DNA of 57,833 bases from Neisseriaceae bacterium TC5R-5 (GCA_020830965.2 JACCFC020000020.1:1-57833); one strand, 5' to 3'. Positions 1 through 10,323 are shown, counted from the first letter of the stretch. Notes: generated by a model not told the origin, from the letters alone. A program made the numbers and translations.

Positions 1-21
1 TACACTTATCGGTTATTCAGT

Positions 22-34
22 TTGTTAAAGAGCG
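22..34 (-). promoter_or_regulatory. boxA antitermination element of an rRNA operon leader
   Basis: Read on the minus strand this is CGCTCTTTAACAA, which matches the boxA element bound by NusB/NusE in rRNA leader and spacer transcripts (known enterobacterial core TGCTCTTTAACA). It lies about 55 bases downstream of a strong promoter at 89-117 on the same strand, so it most likely belongs to the leader ahead of a 16S rRNA gene just outside the left edge. No rRNA sequence itself is inside the window. Confidence 0.8.
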
Positions 35-88
35 TTTCAGCTAGTTCCCAGAACCCTTCCTGCTGGCCTGTCTCTGCTGAGGTGGCGA

Positions 89-117
89 ACTATACCCACA
101 CCACTCTCAGACGTCAA
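89..117 (-). promoter_or_regulatory. Strong sigma-70 promoter of a leftward rRNA operon
   Basis: On the minus strand the -35 box TTGACG (112-117) and the -10 box TATAGT (89-94) are separated by exactly 17 bases. A/T-rich tracts lie just upstream at about 118-160, as expected for an UP element. The sequence after the -10 box is relatively G+C-rich, as in stringently controlled stable-RNA promoters. With the boxA at 22-34 this identifies the start of an rRNA operon. The transcript would leave the window at position 1. Confidence 0.75.
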
Positions 118-207
118 CACTATTTTGAAAAAACTTAACAAATAGCTAAAAACCATCAGTTATAGTTGGCACTGCAGCTAACTTTAAAACTCAGGCCCAA
201 TAATTAA

Positions 208-236
208 TAAATGATCAGAGCTACTCTGATCATTTA
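208..236 (-). terminator. Terminator hairpin downstream of rnr
   Basis: A perfect 13-base-pair stem (208-220 with 224-236) with a 3-base loop begins 24 bases after the rnr stop codon. On the minus strand it is followed by a moderately T-rich sequence. It separates rnr from the rRNA promoter further left, which is transcribed in the same direction. Confidence 0.7.
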
Positions 237-260
237 TATCTATTACCTGACAAACAGTAC

Positions 261-2708
261 CTACTTAGGGCGACGCACACGAGGTTTACGGGCAATAGTC
301 ACTGTAGGCTTGGTCACAGCAACGCCCTCAACATTTTCTGGCATTACGGGCAACACAGGAGCGGGCTCACTCAATGACTTATTTGCATGCCTCGCTCGAC
401 TTTTAGAAGAAGCTGACGGCTTAACAACATTTGTGGAAGAACACTGCCCTGAAACTTTTCTCGTCGCTCTAGCACCAACCTCAGGAGAGGCCGACACCTC
501 ACTTGCACTTTTACCCTGTACAGATGAAACTGGAAGCTCTTTTATCAGAGAAAAATCAATTTGCGCACTTTCCAAGCTAGCACTAACCACTTTCACCGTC
601 ATCACATCACCCAGTCGATATTGCATTCCACTTTTTTCACCGACGATGGATTGGAGTTCTTTTTTGAAATGAAAATAATCTTTGCCCAACTCTGAGATAT
701 GTACCAAACCTTCAACATACACATCATCCAAAAGTACAAACACACCAAAACTCGTCACTGCGCTGATTTTACCGGTAAAGATTTCTCCCACCTTGTCCCG
801 CATATAGTAAGTCTTCAACCATGACTCAACGTCGCGGCTGGCGTCATCGGCTCGCCGTTCTGTCATTGAGCAGTGCACACCTAACTGAGCCCACTTGCCT
901 GGTTTGTACTTATCCCCCTTCAGCACTGCTTTGATAGCTCGATGCACTAGTAGATCTGGATAACGACGAATTGGGGAAGTGAAGTGAGCATAAGCCTCAT
1001 ACGCCAAACCGAAATGGCCATTGTTATCCGGTGTATATACCGCTTGCTGCATAGAACGTAATAACATAGTTTGCAGTACTTGCGCATCTGGTCGCCCATG
1101 AATTTGCTGTGCGAGCTTGGCATAATCTTTGGCAGATGGTTTATCGCCCCCATCCAAACCAAGAGCTACCAAGCGCAAATAAGTACGCAAATTTTCCAGC
1201 TTTTCTGGAGTCGGCCCCTCATGCACTCTATATAGGGCCTTATGACCATTTTGTAGCAAGTAATTGGCGGAACAGACATTCGCTGCCAGCATGCACTCCT
1301 CAATCAGACGATGTGCATCATTGCGAATGATGGGCACTATTTTTTCGATTTTACCTGCATCATTGAAAATCATCTGTGTTTCGACTGAATCAAACTCAAT
1401 TGCCCCACGTTTAGCACGCGCAGCTAATAGCACTTTAAATAAGCTATATAGTGTTTGTATTTGCGGCAATAGCAAATGATCGCTACCGTTTTGCAACCAG
1501 TCCCACACTTGGGTATAGGTCAAACGTGCCTTGGATAACATAACGGCTTGATAAAACTGGTAGCGCTTCACTTCACCTTTGGTATTTATCTGCATATCAC
1601 AAACCATACAGAGTCGCTCAACATCAGGATTTAGCGAGCAAACACCATTGGACAATGCCTCTGGTAGCATTGGTATAACTCGGCGCGGGAAATAAACAGA
1701 TGTCCCTCGATTTAAGGCTTCTTGATCTAACGCATCTCCCGGCTGAACATAATAGCTGACATCAGCAATGGCCACGACCAAGCGAAAACCTTTGCCTTGC
1801 TTTTCTGCGTAGACTGCATCATCAAAGTCACGTGCCGTTTCGCCATCTATGGTTACTAAAGGTAAATGGCGCAAATCTACCCGATCATTTGTAAGATCTT
1901 TCTTGCGTACTTTTTTAGGCGTGGCTTTAGCCTGCTTGACGACATCATCTGGAAACTGATGAGGTAGCGCGTGTTTACGTAGCGCAATTTCAATTTCCAT
2001 GCCAGGGTCGGTGTAATTGCCCAGCACTTCCAACACTCGCCCAATTGGCGCTCGCTCAGCGGTAGGTTGCTCCAGAATTTCGACCATCACAACCTGCCCA
2101 TCATTTGCACTGGCCTCACCACCGGGCTCAATCAAAATATCATGATTGATACGACGATCTTCCGCCCTGACGACCCAAACGCCACGTTCACGATTAATAC
2201 GTCCAACTAGACGGCTAACAACTCTTTCTAATATCTCAACTATCTTACCTTCCTGACGCCCTCTACGATCCACTCCCGCCACGCGCACCATCACACGATC
2301 ACCGTGCATGACTTTCTTCATTTCGCGCTCCGACAGGAAAAGGTCCCCACCTGCTCCTTCGCTCTCGTCGGGTATGGCAAAGCCGTACCCATCTCGGTGG
2401 CCTGCTACCTTACACTTGAGCAAGTCGAGTTTCTGGGCTACACACACAGCCCCTTTACGGTTGATTACCACCTCACCATCACGCCCCATCGCAGTAATGC
2501 GGCGTTGAAAATAGAGCGTTTCAGCTGGTTTAATCGATAACATCTGCGCCAACTCTTCTGGATACAAAGGCACCCCTTTGTCCGCTAGAATTTGCAGAAT
2601 AAACTCCCTACTGGGTAAGGGACTGGGATATTTAAGCTTCTCGCGTGCCAAAAATGGATCTTGTTGGCGAAGAGAAAGAGCTCTTGGTTTTTTTTGCGGC
2701 TCAGCCAT
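261..2708 (-). CDS. rnr: Ribonuclease R
   Basis: This encodes an 815-residue 3'-5' exoribonuclease of the RNase II/R family, which degrades structured RNA and takes part in rRNA and tmRNA-linked mRNA quality control. Visible domains in order are an N-terminal winged-helix-like region, cold-shock domains, the RNB catalytic domain with the Asp-rich motif DGETARDFDDAV (about residues 288-299), an S1 domain (about 640-720) with VTSFGVFV, and a basic Ala/Ser/Lys/Arg-rich tail. The ATG at 2708 is preferred over a GTG at 2714 because AAAGGG sits five bases upstream of it. The position next to tRNA-Leu and purA is conserved in betaproteobacteria. The -35 box of the divergent tRNA promoter overlaps its start codon. 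Confidence 0.97.
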   Translation of the reverse strand: MAEPQKKPRALSLRQQDPFLAREKLKYPSPLPSREFILQILADKGVPLYPEELAQMLSIKPAETLYFQRRITAMGRDGEVVINRKGAVCVAQKLDLLKCKVAGHRDGYGFAIPDESEGAGGDLFLSEREMKKVMHGDRVMVRVAGVDRRGRQEGKIVEILERVVSRLVGRINRERGVWVVRAEDRRINHDILIEPGGEASANDGQVVMVEILEQPTAERAPIGRVLEVLGNYTDPGMEIEIALRKHALPHQFPDDVVKQAKATPKKVRKKDLTNDRVDLRHLPLVTIDGETARDFDDAVYAEKQGKGFRLVVAIADVSYYVQPGDALDQEALNRGTSVYFPRRVIPMLPEALSNGVCSLNPDVERLCMVCDMQINTKGEVKRYQFYQAVMLSKARLTYTQVWDWLQNGSDHLLLPQIQTLYSLFKVLLAARAKRGAIEFDSVETQMIFNDAGKIEKIVPIIRNDAHRLIEECMLAANVCSANYLLQNGHKALYRVHEGPTPEKLENLRTYLRLVALGLDGGDKPSAKDYAKLAQQIHGRPDAQVLQTMLLRSMQQAVYTPDNNGHFGLAYEAYAHFTSPIRRYPDLLVHRAIKAVLKGDKYKPGKWAQLGVHCSMTERRADDASRDVESWLKTYYMRDKVGEIFTGKISAVTSFGVFVLLDDVYVEGLVHISELGKDYFHFKKELQSIVGEKSGMQYRLGDVMTVKVVSASLESAQIDFSLIKELPVSSVQGKSASEVSASPEVGARATRKVSGQCSSTNVVKPSASSKSRARHANKSLSEPAPVLPVMPENVEGVAVTKPTVTIARKPRVRRPK

Positions 2709-2735
2709 TGACACCCTTTAGAATAAGTCTATAAT
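2708..2735 (+). promoter_or_regulatory. Near-consensus sigma-70 promoter for the tRNA-Leu pair
   Basis: TTGACA (2708-2713) and TATAAT (2730-2735) are separated by 16 bases and followed by a CCGCG discriminator typical of stringently controlled tRNA promoters. The predicted start near 2742 leaves a leader of about 40 bases before the first tRNA. The -35 hexamer overlaps the start codon of rnr on the opposite strand. Confidence 0.8.
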
Positions 2736-2783
2736 CCGCGTTTCGTCGCAGATTAGATGTAATAATCATACAGTAAAAGCATT

Positions 2784-2870
2784 GCCCAGGTGGCGGAATT
2801 GGTAGACGCACTAGGTTCAGGTCCTAGCGCCCGCAAGGGTGTGGAAGTTCGAGTCTTCTCTTGGGCACCA
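2784..2870 (+). tRNA. tRNA-Leu (anticodon CAG), copy 1
   Basis: An 87-base cloverleaf with a long variable arm, as in class II tRNAs. The acceptor strand GCCCAGG pairs with CTTGGGC, the anticodon stem CTAGG/CCTAG encloses loop TTCAGGT with anticodon CAG, the T-loop is GTTCGAGTC-like, and CCA is encoded. It decodes CUG. An identical copy follows after 38 bases. Confidence 0.97.
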
Positions 2871-2908
2871 TTACTTTATTTGTATATTACATTGTAGTTC
2901 TTGTGATT

Positions 2909-2995
2909 GCCCAGGTGGCGGAATTGGTAGACGCACTAGGTTCAGGTCCTAGCGCCCGCAAGGGTGTGGAAGTTCGAGTCTTCTCTTGGGCACCA
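2909..2995 (+). tRNA. tRNA-Leu (anticodon CAG), copy 2
   Basis: All 87 bases are identical to the copy at 2784-2870, including the encoded CCA. The 38-base spacer contains no evident promoter, so both are probably cut from one transcript started near 2742. No strong terminator is visible between this copy and the end of the convergent MFS gene. Confidence 0.97.
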
Positions 2996-3073
2996 TTCAA
3001 TTTATGGTTTTTCCTTCAGTAAATCCCTGTAATTTTTTAAGTAGCTTATTAGCTCGCTGCCTGGGCTTAATTA

Positions 3074-4465
3074 CTAGCCTTTGGTCAGTTGTGCGCCTGC
3101 TTGATTATCCAAACGCATAAAAATCACACTGGATAAGATGGTGATAACAGCCATAAATACAAATGCCCAAGCAAAGTCACTTGCTACAACTTGCAGATGT
3201 CCTTGCATTGCACCAACCACTTGTACAACAAGCGCCCCTAAAGTTACCCCTACCCCCGCAGCAAGCTGTTGCGCCACACTAGATAAACTAGTTGCCTGAC
3301 TCATGTCTGCTGGCTTGATATCAGCAAACGCAATGGCATTCAGACCGGTAAATTGCAAAGAACGCAAACACCCCCCTGCAAGCAAAATAGCTAACATCAA
3401 TACATGCGGAGTAGATGCCGTAAACAATGCATATACCCCTATCGAAATACCGACCAAAATACTATTAACAATCAGCACACGACGAAACCCAAAGCGCTGC
3501 AAAATATGCACCACAATGGTTTTCATAAAAAGTGCCCCAATCGCCGTAGCACAAGTCAGTAAGCCTGATGCAAAAGCACTGAAACCAAATCCTAGTTGTA
3601 GCATTAAGGGCAGCAGAAATGGAATGGCGCCAACACCCACCCGAAAAGCAAAACCACCAACTACACTCGCATGAAAAGTCTTTGTTCTCAACAGTGACAA
3701 ATTTAGCAAAGGATGCTGGCACCGGTGGTAATGCATCACATAAAGCAATAACAGTAGGGCCCCTAGCAAGACCAAACCAATTGACACTTCTGCAGACAGC
3801 ATATGCTTCCCTTCGGTTGCCAGCCCAAGCATCAGCAAGGACAAACCAATGCCAATCAATGCAAAGCCAAGCCAATCGAGTGGAGGCACCTGGTCTTCTT
3901 TCAAATTGACAATGTGCTTTTTCGCCAGAATCAAACCAAGAATCCCGATAGGAACATTGATCAAAAAAATCCAACGCCAATGAAAGTATGTGCTGATGAG
4001 CCCTCCTAAAGGCGGCCCAATTACCGGCCCCAATAATGCGGGAATAGTCAGGTAGCTTAAGGCCTTCACTAATTCTGCCTTATTAACTGTCTTTAGAATG
4101 ACCAGGCGGCCCACTGGCACCATCATGGCTCCGCCCATACCCTGAATAAAACGCGAAACCACAAACCATTCCAAGGACTCACTAGCAGCACACAATAGGG
4201 AACCTATGACGAAAACAATAATCGCTGAGCAAAAAATTGTCCTAGCGCCAAACTTATCAGCAACCCAACCGCTAATAGGGATGAAGACAGCCAAGCTAAC
4301 CAAATAAGAGGTTAAAGCTAGTTTCAAACTGAGGGGATTAACAGATAAATCCTGTGCAATATCAGGCAAAGAAGTGGCGATCACCGTCGCATCCATATTT
4401 TCCATGAATAGCGCAGTCGCTACGATCAACGGTGTCAACATTCCTGAAGCTATTTTTAACGACAT
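3074..4465 (-). CDS. MFS transporter, DHA2 (drug:H+ antiporter) family
   Basis: A 463-residue integral membrane protein with regularly spaced hydrophobic segments (about 13-14). The N-terminal motif DATVIATSLPDIA (near residue 25) and GWVADKFGART between helices 2 and 3 are typical of the DHA2 branch containing HsrA/MdtD and EmrB/QacA-like exporters. It probably exports toxic compounds using the proton gradient; the substrate cannot be read from sequence. Its start lies 53 bases downstream of the oxidoreductase gene on the same strand. The two genes are inserted between the tRNA-Leu pair and purA, where the conserved block normally has neither. Confidence 0.85.
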   Translation of the reverse strand: MSLKIASGMLTPLIVATALFMENMDATVIATSLPDIAQDLSVNPLSLKLALTSYLVSLAVFIPISGWVADKFGARTIFCSAIIVFVIGSLLCAASESLEWFVVSRFIQGMGGAMMVPVGRLVILKTVNKAELVKALSYLTIPALLGPVIGPPLGGLISTYFHWRWIFLINVPIGILGLILAKKHIVNLKEDQVPPLDWLGFALIGIGLSLLMLGLATEGKHMLSAEVSIGLVLLGALLLLLYVMHYHRCQHPLLNLSLLRTKTFHASVVGGFAFRVGVGAIPFLLPLMLQLGFGFSAFASGLLTCATAIGALFMKTIVVHILQRFGFRRVLIVNSILVGISIGVYALFTASTPHVLMLAILLAGGCLRSLQFTGLNAIAFADIKPADMSQATSLSSVAQQLAAGVGVTLGALVVQVVGAMQGHLQVVASDFAWAFVFMAVITILSSVIFMRLDNQAGAQLTKG

Positions 4466-4518
4466 GATTTAACTAGCTTAAAAAGAGAACAGCAAGTCTA
4501 ACACCATTGTTGGGTTGC

Positions 4519-5568
4519 CTAGTTGGAGACCAACAGCTCTTTACCCTCTGCAGAGCTTATCAGCCCCAACTCCAGCAAATTCATAACACGTAAAGCCTCC
4601 ACTGCCGGTACTGGGTTATCAGCTTCCCCACGCACAGCCAGTCCTACTAACCGATAATAATGACGATAATCTCCACGGCATAATCCCTGAGCCTCTTCTA
4701 CAACAACTCCCGAAGAATTTACTCGATAAAGCTGCCCCGCTATCGAGTCCACTCCCCATCCTTCACCTCCCGGGCTAAGCCCCTGTTTGAGGGTATCCTC
4801 CTGGGGATCTAAGCCAAACTTAATATAGCTGGCCAACTCACCATGTACGCTAAAGCGCGGGCTACCCCCACTGACCAAACAAGATGCATGCAAAATAACC
4901 TGATGTTCTGGATAACGCAGTTGGACATGAAAGTAATCAACGGCCTCTGCACCAGAACGCTGTTTGCTTAATGAGGCTTGTATTGCTACTGGGACACCAA
5001 ATAGCTGTAACACTTGATCTAACAAATGCGGCCCCAAGTCATACCACAAGCCCGCACCGGCATTAGCTCGCTCACGCCAACGATTCTTTACTTGTGGTCG
5101 ATAACGATCAAAATGTGACTCGAAATGACTAAGCTTTCCTAGTTCACCACTTGCCAGTAAGGCCTTTAAGGCCAAGAAATCAGCATCCCAACGCCGGTTA
5201 TGGAATACAGACAGAACAAGATTACACGATTGAGCCAAGTCACATAGCGCACCCGCTTGATCGAGAGTAACCGTAAAAGGTTTATCTACCACCACATGCT
5301 TACCCGCAAGCAACGCCGCCCTTGCTTGCGGATAATGCAGATCATTCGGAGTCGCGATCACGACAAGCTCAATCTCCGGATCATCTAATGCCTGCTGCAA
5401 AGTAGAACGCAGCACACAATGTGGCCAATCGTGTTTTACCAAATCAAGATTAGTACTGACTATCGTATGCAAGCTCAGCTCTGGCACGGCAGTAATCAAT
5501 GGCGCGTGAAAAGTCTTCCCTGCGTAACCATAACCAAGCAAAGCTACATTTACTGGCGCTCTCATCAC
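4519..5568 (-). CDS. Gfo/Idh/MocA family oxidoreductase
   Basis: A 349-residue NAD(P)-dependent dehydrogenase-like protein. The N-terminal Rossmann fold starts with GYGYAGKTFHAPL (about residues 12-24), and VVVDKPF (about 92-98) corresponds to the family's catalytic EKP motif with Asp in place of Glu. The C-terminal half has the alpha/beta domain, including GPHLLDQVLQLFG. It resembles the E. coli YdgJ/YhhX branch, whose substrates (sugar derivatives or inositols) are poorly defined. It lies after the purA terminator and ahead of the MFS gene, so the two may be co-transcribed. Confidence 0.85.
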   Translation of the reverse strand: MMRAPVNVALLGYGYAGKTFHAPLITAVPELSLHTIVSTNLDLVKHDWPHCVLRSTLQQALDDPEIELVVIATPNDLHYPQARAALLAGKHVVVDKPFTVTLDQAGALCDLAQSCNLVLSVFHNRRWDADFLALKALLASGELGKLSHFESHFDRYRPQVKNRWRERANAGAGLWYDLGPHLLDQVLQLFGVPVAIQASLSKQRSGAEAVDYFHVQLRYPEHQVILHASCLVSGGSPRFSVHGELASYIKFGLDPQEDTLKQGLSPGGEGWGVDSIAGQLYRVNSSGVVVEEAQGLCRGDYRHYYRLVGLAVRGEADNPVPAVEALRVMNLLELGLISSAEGKELLVSN

Positions 5569-5591
5569 TCACTACCCTCTATGCCCAAATT

Positions 5592-5620
5592 GAAAAGCCC
5601 ACCAAGATGGTGGGCTTTTC
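5592..5620 (-). terminator. purA: Rho-independent terminator after purA
   Basis: A perfect 13-base-pair stem (5592-5604 with 5608-5620) with a 3-base loop starts 17 bases beyond the purA stop. On the minus strand the stem ends in CTTTTC. The flanking A/T arms make it usable in either direction. Confidence 0.8.
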
Positions 5621-5636
5621 ACACTAACACGCTCGA

Positions 5637-6968
<1,332 letters not shown>

Positions 6969-8120
6969 TCACTTAAACGGCACAAGTTGCCAACCGGCTA
7001 CACCAAGCTGCAACTCTCGATCACAATTCAGGGCCTGTGCCGACTCACCCAAATAATCAATTACTACGATTTCCCCTAAAGCACGTAAGCGCTGAATTTC
7101 CTCACGTGCTTGTAGCAGATAATCAGCAGCCACTCGAATACCTTGCACCACAGCCTTTGCGGGCAAGACTCGAACCAAGTCCCGCAGATCCAAACTAAAA
7201 CCAGTTGCCGGACGAGCGCGACCGAAGCGCCGCCCAACATTGTCATAACGACCACCACGCGCCAACTCTTCCGCCCAACCATCGGCATAGGCGGCGAACA
7301 TCAATCCATTGTGATACTGAGTACCACGTAGCTCAGCCAAGTCAAAGCTCAAGATCACTCTGTCAGCCAACGCCCGAGCGGCAGTAGACAATTGCTCCAG
7401 CCCAAATAACACATCTGGTAAAGCAGGCAAAGATTGACGCGCTTTCTCTAATATTGAAACCGGGCCATAGAGCTCGGGCAGCATCAAGAATGCGCTGCGA
7501 TAAGGCTCCGCCACACTCACCATCAGTTCCGCAATACTTGCCACATCTTTGTCCTGCAAACGAGCAAACAGCTCCTGATTCTCCTCAGGAGATAACTTGG
7601 CGGCTTTTGCCAGTCCTCGAAAAATGGCAATGTGACCAATATCCAAACGCAGATCAGCAAGGCCAGTCTGCTCTAGAATATTCAGCATCAGCTCTATGAT
7701 TTCGAGATCAGCCTCAATACCAGCATAACCGTACAACTCTGCACCAACCTGTAAAGGCTCTCTTGAACCAGTCAAACCATCTGGTCGGGTATGCACCACA
7801 CTACCGGCATAACATAATCGGGTAACACCGGTGCGCCCCCCTAGCAAATGAGCATCGATCCTGGCCACCTGTGGAGTAATATCTGCTCTAAGACCCAACT
7901 GACGTCCCGATAGCTGGTCATCCAGCTTAAAGGTTTTAAGAGCCAGCGAAATATCACCATCACTTAATAAGGAATCGATATATTCAATCATTGGCGGTAA
8001 CACCAGCTCATAGCCTGCCACACGAAAGCTTTCAAGCATTGCCGCCTTGGCAGACTCTACCTGACGAGCGGTAGCCGGTAAAATATCAGCAATGTATTCG
8101 GGTAATAACCAATTACGCAT
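6969..8120 (-). CDS. hisZ: ATP phosphoribosyltransferase regulatory subunit HisZ
   Basis: A 383-residue paralogue of class II histidyl-tRNA synthetase that lacks aminoacylation function and forms the regulatory partner of short-form HisG in histidine synthesis. The class II core is recognisable from RADITPQVARIDA and the repeated GRYDNVGRRFG stretch. The N-terminus WLLPEYIADILP fits known HisZ proteins. Two adjacent ATGs (8123 and 8120) and an upstream GTG at 8135 are possible starts, none with a good ribosome binding site; 8120 gives the most family-like N-terminus. hisG is not in the window. The placement between hflC and purA is a betaproteobacterial signature. Confidence 0.93.
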   Translation of the reverse strand: MRNWLLPEYIADILPATARQVESAKAAMLESFRVAGYELVLPPMIEYIDSLLSDGDISLALKTFKLDDQLSGRQLGLRADITPQVARIDAHLLGGRTGVTRLCYAGSVVHTRPDGLTGSREPLQVGAELYGYAGIEADLEIIELMLNILEQTGLADLRLDIGHIAIFRGLAKAAKLSPEENQELFARLQDKDVASIAELMVSVAEPYRSAFLMLPELYGPVSILEKARQSLPALPDVLFGLEQLSTAARALADRVILSFDLAELRGTQYHNGLMFAAYADGWAEELARGGRYDNVGRRFGRARPATGFSLDLRDLVRVLPAKAVVQGIRVAADYLLQAREEIQRLRALGEIVVIDYLGESAQALNCDRELQLGVAGWQLVPFK

Positions 8121-8140
8121 CATTATTGTCAACACAAATA

Positions 8141-8163
8141 AAGGCGGGATGACGTCCCGCCTT
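8141..8163 (-). terminator. Hairpin between hflC and hisZ
   Basis: A perfect 9-base-pair stem (8141-8149 with 8155-8163) with a 5-base loop lies 58 bases after hflC. On the minus strand it is followed by TATTTG rather than a clean T-run. It may partially terminate hflC transcription just before hisZ. Confidence 0.5.
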
Positions 8164-8220
8164 GTTATCAGTAAACCGACAAAAGCTCTGTCAGCCCCTC
8201 ATCTTCAATAAAGCCAACCG

Positions 8221-9096
8221 TCACTTACCTTGTGAATGTGGGTTCTTAAAATACTTGAAGAACTCGCTATTCGGCTCCAGAACCATGACATCGCTTTTAT
8301 TTTTGAATGAGTCTTTATAAACATCCATGCTACGCCAGAAAGCATAAAATTCGGGGTTTTTACCAAAAGCCTCAGCATAAATAGCTGCAGCCTTAGCATC
8401 GCCCTGTCCTTTTAACTCCTGGGCCTTGCGGTAAGCTTCCGCTAAAGTCACTTCTTTTTGTTTGTCTGCTTCGGCACGAATACGCTCTGCTTCTGCTGCC
8501 CCCTCACTACGTAACTGACTAGCAACAGTACGGCGCTCAGATTGCATACGATCAAACACAGAGTTACTGATATTGTCGGGAAAATCGACTCGCTTTAAAC
8601 GTACATCCAAGATTTGCACACCGATTTTACGGGCATCGGCATCAGCACGCTTGCGCACGGTTTCCATCACCTCATCACGCTTGCCGGAAACCACATCCGC
8701 TACGGTTTTTTGTCCAAACTCGGCACGCAAACCATCATTAATAATTTGTCTCAGACGGGCCACAGCTGCGGCTTCTGTACCTACAGCCTTATAAAACTGC
8801 TCAACATCTACCACCCGCCATTTAACAAAGCTATCTACCAGTACATTCTTCTTTTCGCGAGTGTTAAAGGGTTCCGGAGCCTCTGCATCGATAGTCTGTA
8901 CTCGACGGTCAAAATAACGCACGTTTTGCAACAACGGTATCTTGAATTGAATACCCGGCTCTTTAATAACACGGACCACTTCACCAAACTGAAACACTAA
9001 AGCATATTGCCGTTGATCCACAGTAAACATAGACAAACTGGCAATAAACAATACACACACTATGGCAACCGCCATCGGAATTAATTTATCCATCAC
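8221..9096 (-). CDS. hflC: Protease modulator HflC
   Basis: A 291-residue SPFH/band-7 protein anchored by one N-terminal transmembrane helix (about residues 5-24), with the bulk on the periplasmic side. With HflK it forms the large HflKC assembly that encloses the membrane protease FtsH and limits its activity. The band-7 domain (DQRQYALVFQFGEV onward) is followed by a long Ala/Glu-rich helix (about 150-220) containing ERIRAEADKQKEV. It starts directly after the hflK stop, so the two are translated in tandem. Confidence 0.95.
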   Translation of the reverse strand: MMDKLIPMAVAIVCVLFIASLSMFTVDQRQYALVFQFGEVVRVIKEPGIQFKIPLLQNVRYFDRRVQTIDAEAPEPFNTREKKNVLVDSFVKWRVVDVEQFYKAVGTEAAAVARLRQIINDGLRAEFGQKTVADVVSGKRDEVMETVRKRADADARKIGVQILDVRLKRVDFPDNISNSVFDRMQSERRTVASQLRSEGAAEAERIRAEADKQKEVTLAEAYRKAQELKGQGDAKAAAIYAEAFGKNPEFYAFWRSMDVYKDSFKNKSDVMVLEPNSEFFKYFKNPHSQGK

Positions 9097-10323
9097 TTAT
9101 CGCTCCACCCCAAAGAAGTCACGGCTGCGATTTACATCACGACCACTTTTTGCGTTTGTAGCAGGAGCTGCAGCAGTGCTTGCATCAGCTGCTACTGAAG
9201 GAGGAGGAGTTGCAGGGCTATCACCAACAACAGGGGCAACAGTACTAGCTGGAGTAGTCATTTGCATCAGTTTATCCAATGGCAAATAAAGCAGATTATT
9301 ACTACCCTTCTGATCGACCAATACTTTGGTTGTATTGTTCATGATTTGCTGCATCATATCTAAATACATCCGATCACGCGTTACTTTAGGAGCACTCATA
9401 TATTCAGGTAATAAATGCTTAAAACGCGCGGCATCACCCTCCGCCCGAGCCACTACCCTTTGCTGATAACCATCAGCCTCTTCATGTAAGCGAGCGGCTA
9501 AACCCTTGGCCTTAGGGACGATATCATTGGCATAAGCCAAACCTTCATTGCGCAGCTTATCTTTATCCTGTCCAGCTTTCACTGCATCATCAAACGCCGC
9601 CAATACTTGTTCCGGTGGCTGTACCGCGTTGATATTGACCTTGGCGATACGTACGCCTAATGAATAACGATCGAGTATTTCCTGAATAAGTTTCTGTGCT
9701 TCAACAGCAATCTGAGCACGACCCTCATTTAAAACAAAGTCGACAGGATTACGTCCAACTACTTCACGAATAGCGGTTTCCGTAGCTTGTTTAACAATAT
9801 CTCGACCATCCCGATCACGGCTGGCATTATTGAATAAAAAAGCACGGGCATCTTTGATATCGTATTGCACTGACAACTGAACATCGATGATGTTCTGGTC
9901 AGAGGTAAGCATCAATGACTCTTCTGCCACTTTGCTCTGAGCCGTATTACGATAGCCCACCTCTACACTGCGTAACTCTGTCAGATTAACAACTTCTACC
10001 TTTTCAAACGGATAAGGCAAGCGCCACTGCAGACCTGGCTCGGTAATACGGCTGAAGCTACCCAAACGTAGCACAACCCCCTGTTCACGCGCATCTACTA
10101 CATAAAAGCCACTGGCAAGCCATAAGGCCAGCAGAACACCGACAACAGCCAGCACTCCACCGCGAAATGGTAGTCCGCGCCCAGAAGAAGGCTGCGGCTC
10201 ACCACCAGATGGCTTAGCACCGAGCAGGCGAGCTAGTTTTTGATTTAAGTTGCGAAAAACCTGATCGAGGTCCGGCGGCCCTTCATTGCCCCGGCGGCCC
10301 CTGTTGGGATCATTCTGCGACAT
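9097..10323 (-). CDS. hflK: FtsH protease activity modulator HflK
   Basis: A 408-residue SPFH/band-7 membrane protein that partners HflC. It has a Gly/Asn/Arg-rich cytosolic N-terminus, a transmembrane helix at about 55-74, the band-7 domain starting at YVVDAREQGVV, and an Ala/Pro/Thr-rich C-terminal tail after residue 370. The start MSQNDPNRG (ATG at 10323) is chosen because it matches family N-termini; the longer frame adds 20 residues that overlap the hflX 3' end. It overlaps hflX by 14 bases, indicating coupled expression. Confidence 0.95.
   Translation of the reverse strand: MSQNDPNRGRRGNEGPPDLDQVFRNLNQKLARLLGAKPSGGEPQPSSGRGLPFRGGVLAVVGVLLALWLASGFYVVDAREQGVVLRLGSFSRITEPGLQWRLPYPFEKVEVVNLTELRSVEVGYRNTAQSKVAEESLMLTSDQNIIDVQLSVQYDIKDARAFLFNNASRDRDGRDIVKQATETAIREVVGRNPVDFVLNEGRAQIAVEAQKLIQEILDRYSLGVRIAKVNINAVQPPEQVLAAFDDAVKAGQDKDKLRNEGLAYANDIVPKAKGLAARLHEEADGYQQRVVARAEGDAARFKHLLPEYMSAPKVTRDRMYLDMMQQIMNNTTKVLVDQKGSNNLLYLPLDKLMQMTTPASTVAPVVGDSPATPPPSVAADASTAAAPATNAKSGRDVNRSRDFFGVER

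Noticed and set aside
211-672. 153-codon plus-strand frame at the left end
   Set aside because: It begins inside the rnr terminator hairpin and is antisense to the rnr C-terminal tail, with no ribosome binding site.
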